From Pseudomonadota bacterium (GTDB taxonomy: Bacteria; Pseudomonadota; Gammaproteobacteria; JAKAQQ01): a stretch of DNA of 6,084 bases. Position 1 is the first letter of the stretch, and each line of letters starts with the position of its first letter. Both the position numbers and the translations under genes were made by a program. Location of the stretch: NCBI GenBank assembly GCA_021828425.1, contig JAKARN010000096.1, forward strand, positions 1 through 6,084. Direction: 5' to 3'. Below the pieces are notes generated by a model. That model had not been told where the DNA came from. It searched no databases and saw nothing but the letters and a program-made list of their open reading frames with translations. Positions 5,437 to 6,084 of this stretch are shown piece by piece.

Positions 5437-6084
5437 ATGCCTTATTCGCTGACCGAAAAAAAGCGCGTCCGGAAGAATTTTTCAGGCCGGCCTGCGGTTC
5501 TCAAAGTGCCTCCCCTGCTTGAGATGCAGGTCGATTCCTACGCCCAGTTTCTCCAGCAGGATGTGGAGCCGACTTCGCGCCGGGACGTTGGGCTGCAGGC
5601 TGCGCTCAAGTCCATCTTTCCCATCCGTGCCTATTCTGGAACCGCGGCCCTGGATTTTGTCCGTTACCAGATCGGGGACCCACCTTTCGACGTGCGCGAA
5701 TGCCTGCTCCGGGGTCTCAATTACGCGGCCCCGCTGCGTGCAGTGGTCCGGTTGGTCCTCTATGACCGCGAAAGCCCCTCTGACAACCGTGCGGTCAAAA
5801 GTATTGAGGAGCAAGAGGTTTACCTCGGTGAGCTGCCGCTCATGACCGAGACCGGAACGTTTGTAATCAACGGCACCGAACGAGTGGTGGTCAGCCAATT
5901 GCACCGGTCTCCCGGCGTCTTTTTCGAGAGTGATCGCGGCAAGTCACATTCCTCAGGGAAGGTTCTTTACTCTGCCCGCATCATCCCCTATCGGGGGTCG
6001 TGGCTCGATTTCGAGTTTGATGCCAAAGACTGCCTGTACGTCCGCATTGACCGCCGGCGCAAGCTGCCTGTCACGATCCTGCTG
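5437..6084 (+). CDS. rpoB: RNA polymerase beta subunit, N-terminal part (3' end outside window)
   Basis: RpoB forms, with RpoC, the catalytic centre of RNA polymerase and is the rifampicin target. The window shows the first 216 codons of about 1,340-1,380 in proteobacteria. The start [15 protein letters not shown] matches the family, and the ATG has a strong GGAGGAG ribosome binding site at 5425-5431. Visible landmarks are the beginning of the protrusion and lobe region, [18 protein letters not shown], and [20 protein letters not shown] (142-161). In the last of these the Val that corresponds to E. coli V146 in the N-terminal rifampicin cluster is kept (V152). The numbering runs 6 ahead of E. 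coli owing to short insertions around residues 44-48 and 112-116. The window ends on a codon boundary after LPVTILL. The frame is unbroken. Confidence 0.97.
   Translation, partial: MPYSLTEKKRVRKNFSGRPAVLKVPPLLEMQVDSYAQFLQQDVEPTSRRDVGLQAALKSIFPIRAYSGTAALDFVRYQIGDPPFDVRECLLRGLNYAAPLRAVVRLVLYDRESPSDNRAVKSIEEQEVYLGELPLMTETGTFVINGTERVVVSQLHRSPGVFFESDRGKSHSSGKVLYSARIIPYRGSWLDFEFDAKDCLYVRIDRRRKLPVTILL

Overview
This window is a conserved translation and transcription gene cluster, all on the + strand. In order it holds the 3' end of fusA (EF-G), tuf (EF-Tu), tRNA-Trp(CCA), secE, nusG, rplK (L11), rplA (L1), rplJ (L10), rplL (L7/L12) and the 5' third-or-less of rpoB. The proteins look proteobacterial. 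SecE is the long three-helix form, NusG ends in a [12 protein letters not shown] tail, and the rplJ leader is nearly letter-for-letter the enterobacterial L10 leader core. The RpoB N-terminus (an EPTSRRD-type insertion and a PVTILL end) recalls Betaproteobacteria or Acidithiobacillia more than Enterobacteria. The genome is GC-rich. I cannot name the species.

Layout: 1-658 fusA 3' part; 659-720 short spacer with the tuf ribosome binding site; 721-1911 tuf; 1936-2011 trnW; 2030-2428 secE; 2432-2965 nusG; 2966-3025 a foldable rplK leader; 3026-3460 rplK, whose stop overlaps the rplA start by ATGA; 3457-4152 rplA; 4153-4350 the L10 leader; 4351-4884 rplJ; 4938-5318 rplL; 5319-5436 a spacer with two hairpins; 5437-6084 rpoB, cut by the window edge. 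No convincing promoter or Rho-independent terminator was seen, so the genes are probably read together.

Functionally, EF-G and EF-Tu drive elongation, and SecE is part of the membrane translocon. NusG couples RNA polymerase to ribosomes or Rho. L11, L1, L10 and L7/L12 build the two mobile stalks of the large subunit. RpoB is the catalytic beta subunit of RNA polymerase. Expected control is autogenous: L1 on the rplK-rplA message, and the L10/L12 complex on the rplJ leader. The leader shows the L10 binding fold plus two mutually exclusive downstream folds, one of which buries the rplJ ribosome binding site.

The oddities worth attention are the following. (1) The first about 360 codons of tuf have an extreme G-ending codon usage, unlike every neighbour and unlike the last 36 codons of the same gene. 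(2) The gene order fusA-tuf-trnW-secE joins what are usually two separate tuf neighbourhoods, so tuf may sit at a recombination or assembly junction. (3) Three canonical G-quadruplex motifs lie in the tuf mRNA sense strand. (4) L10 carries three 11-residue L12-binding repeats, where E. coli has two. (5) There is a long perfect hairpin before rpoB. I see no previously undescribed multi-gene system here; the novelty is in tuf and in the RNA leaders.
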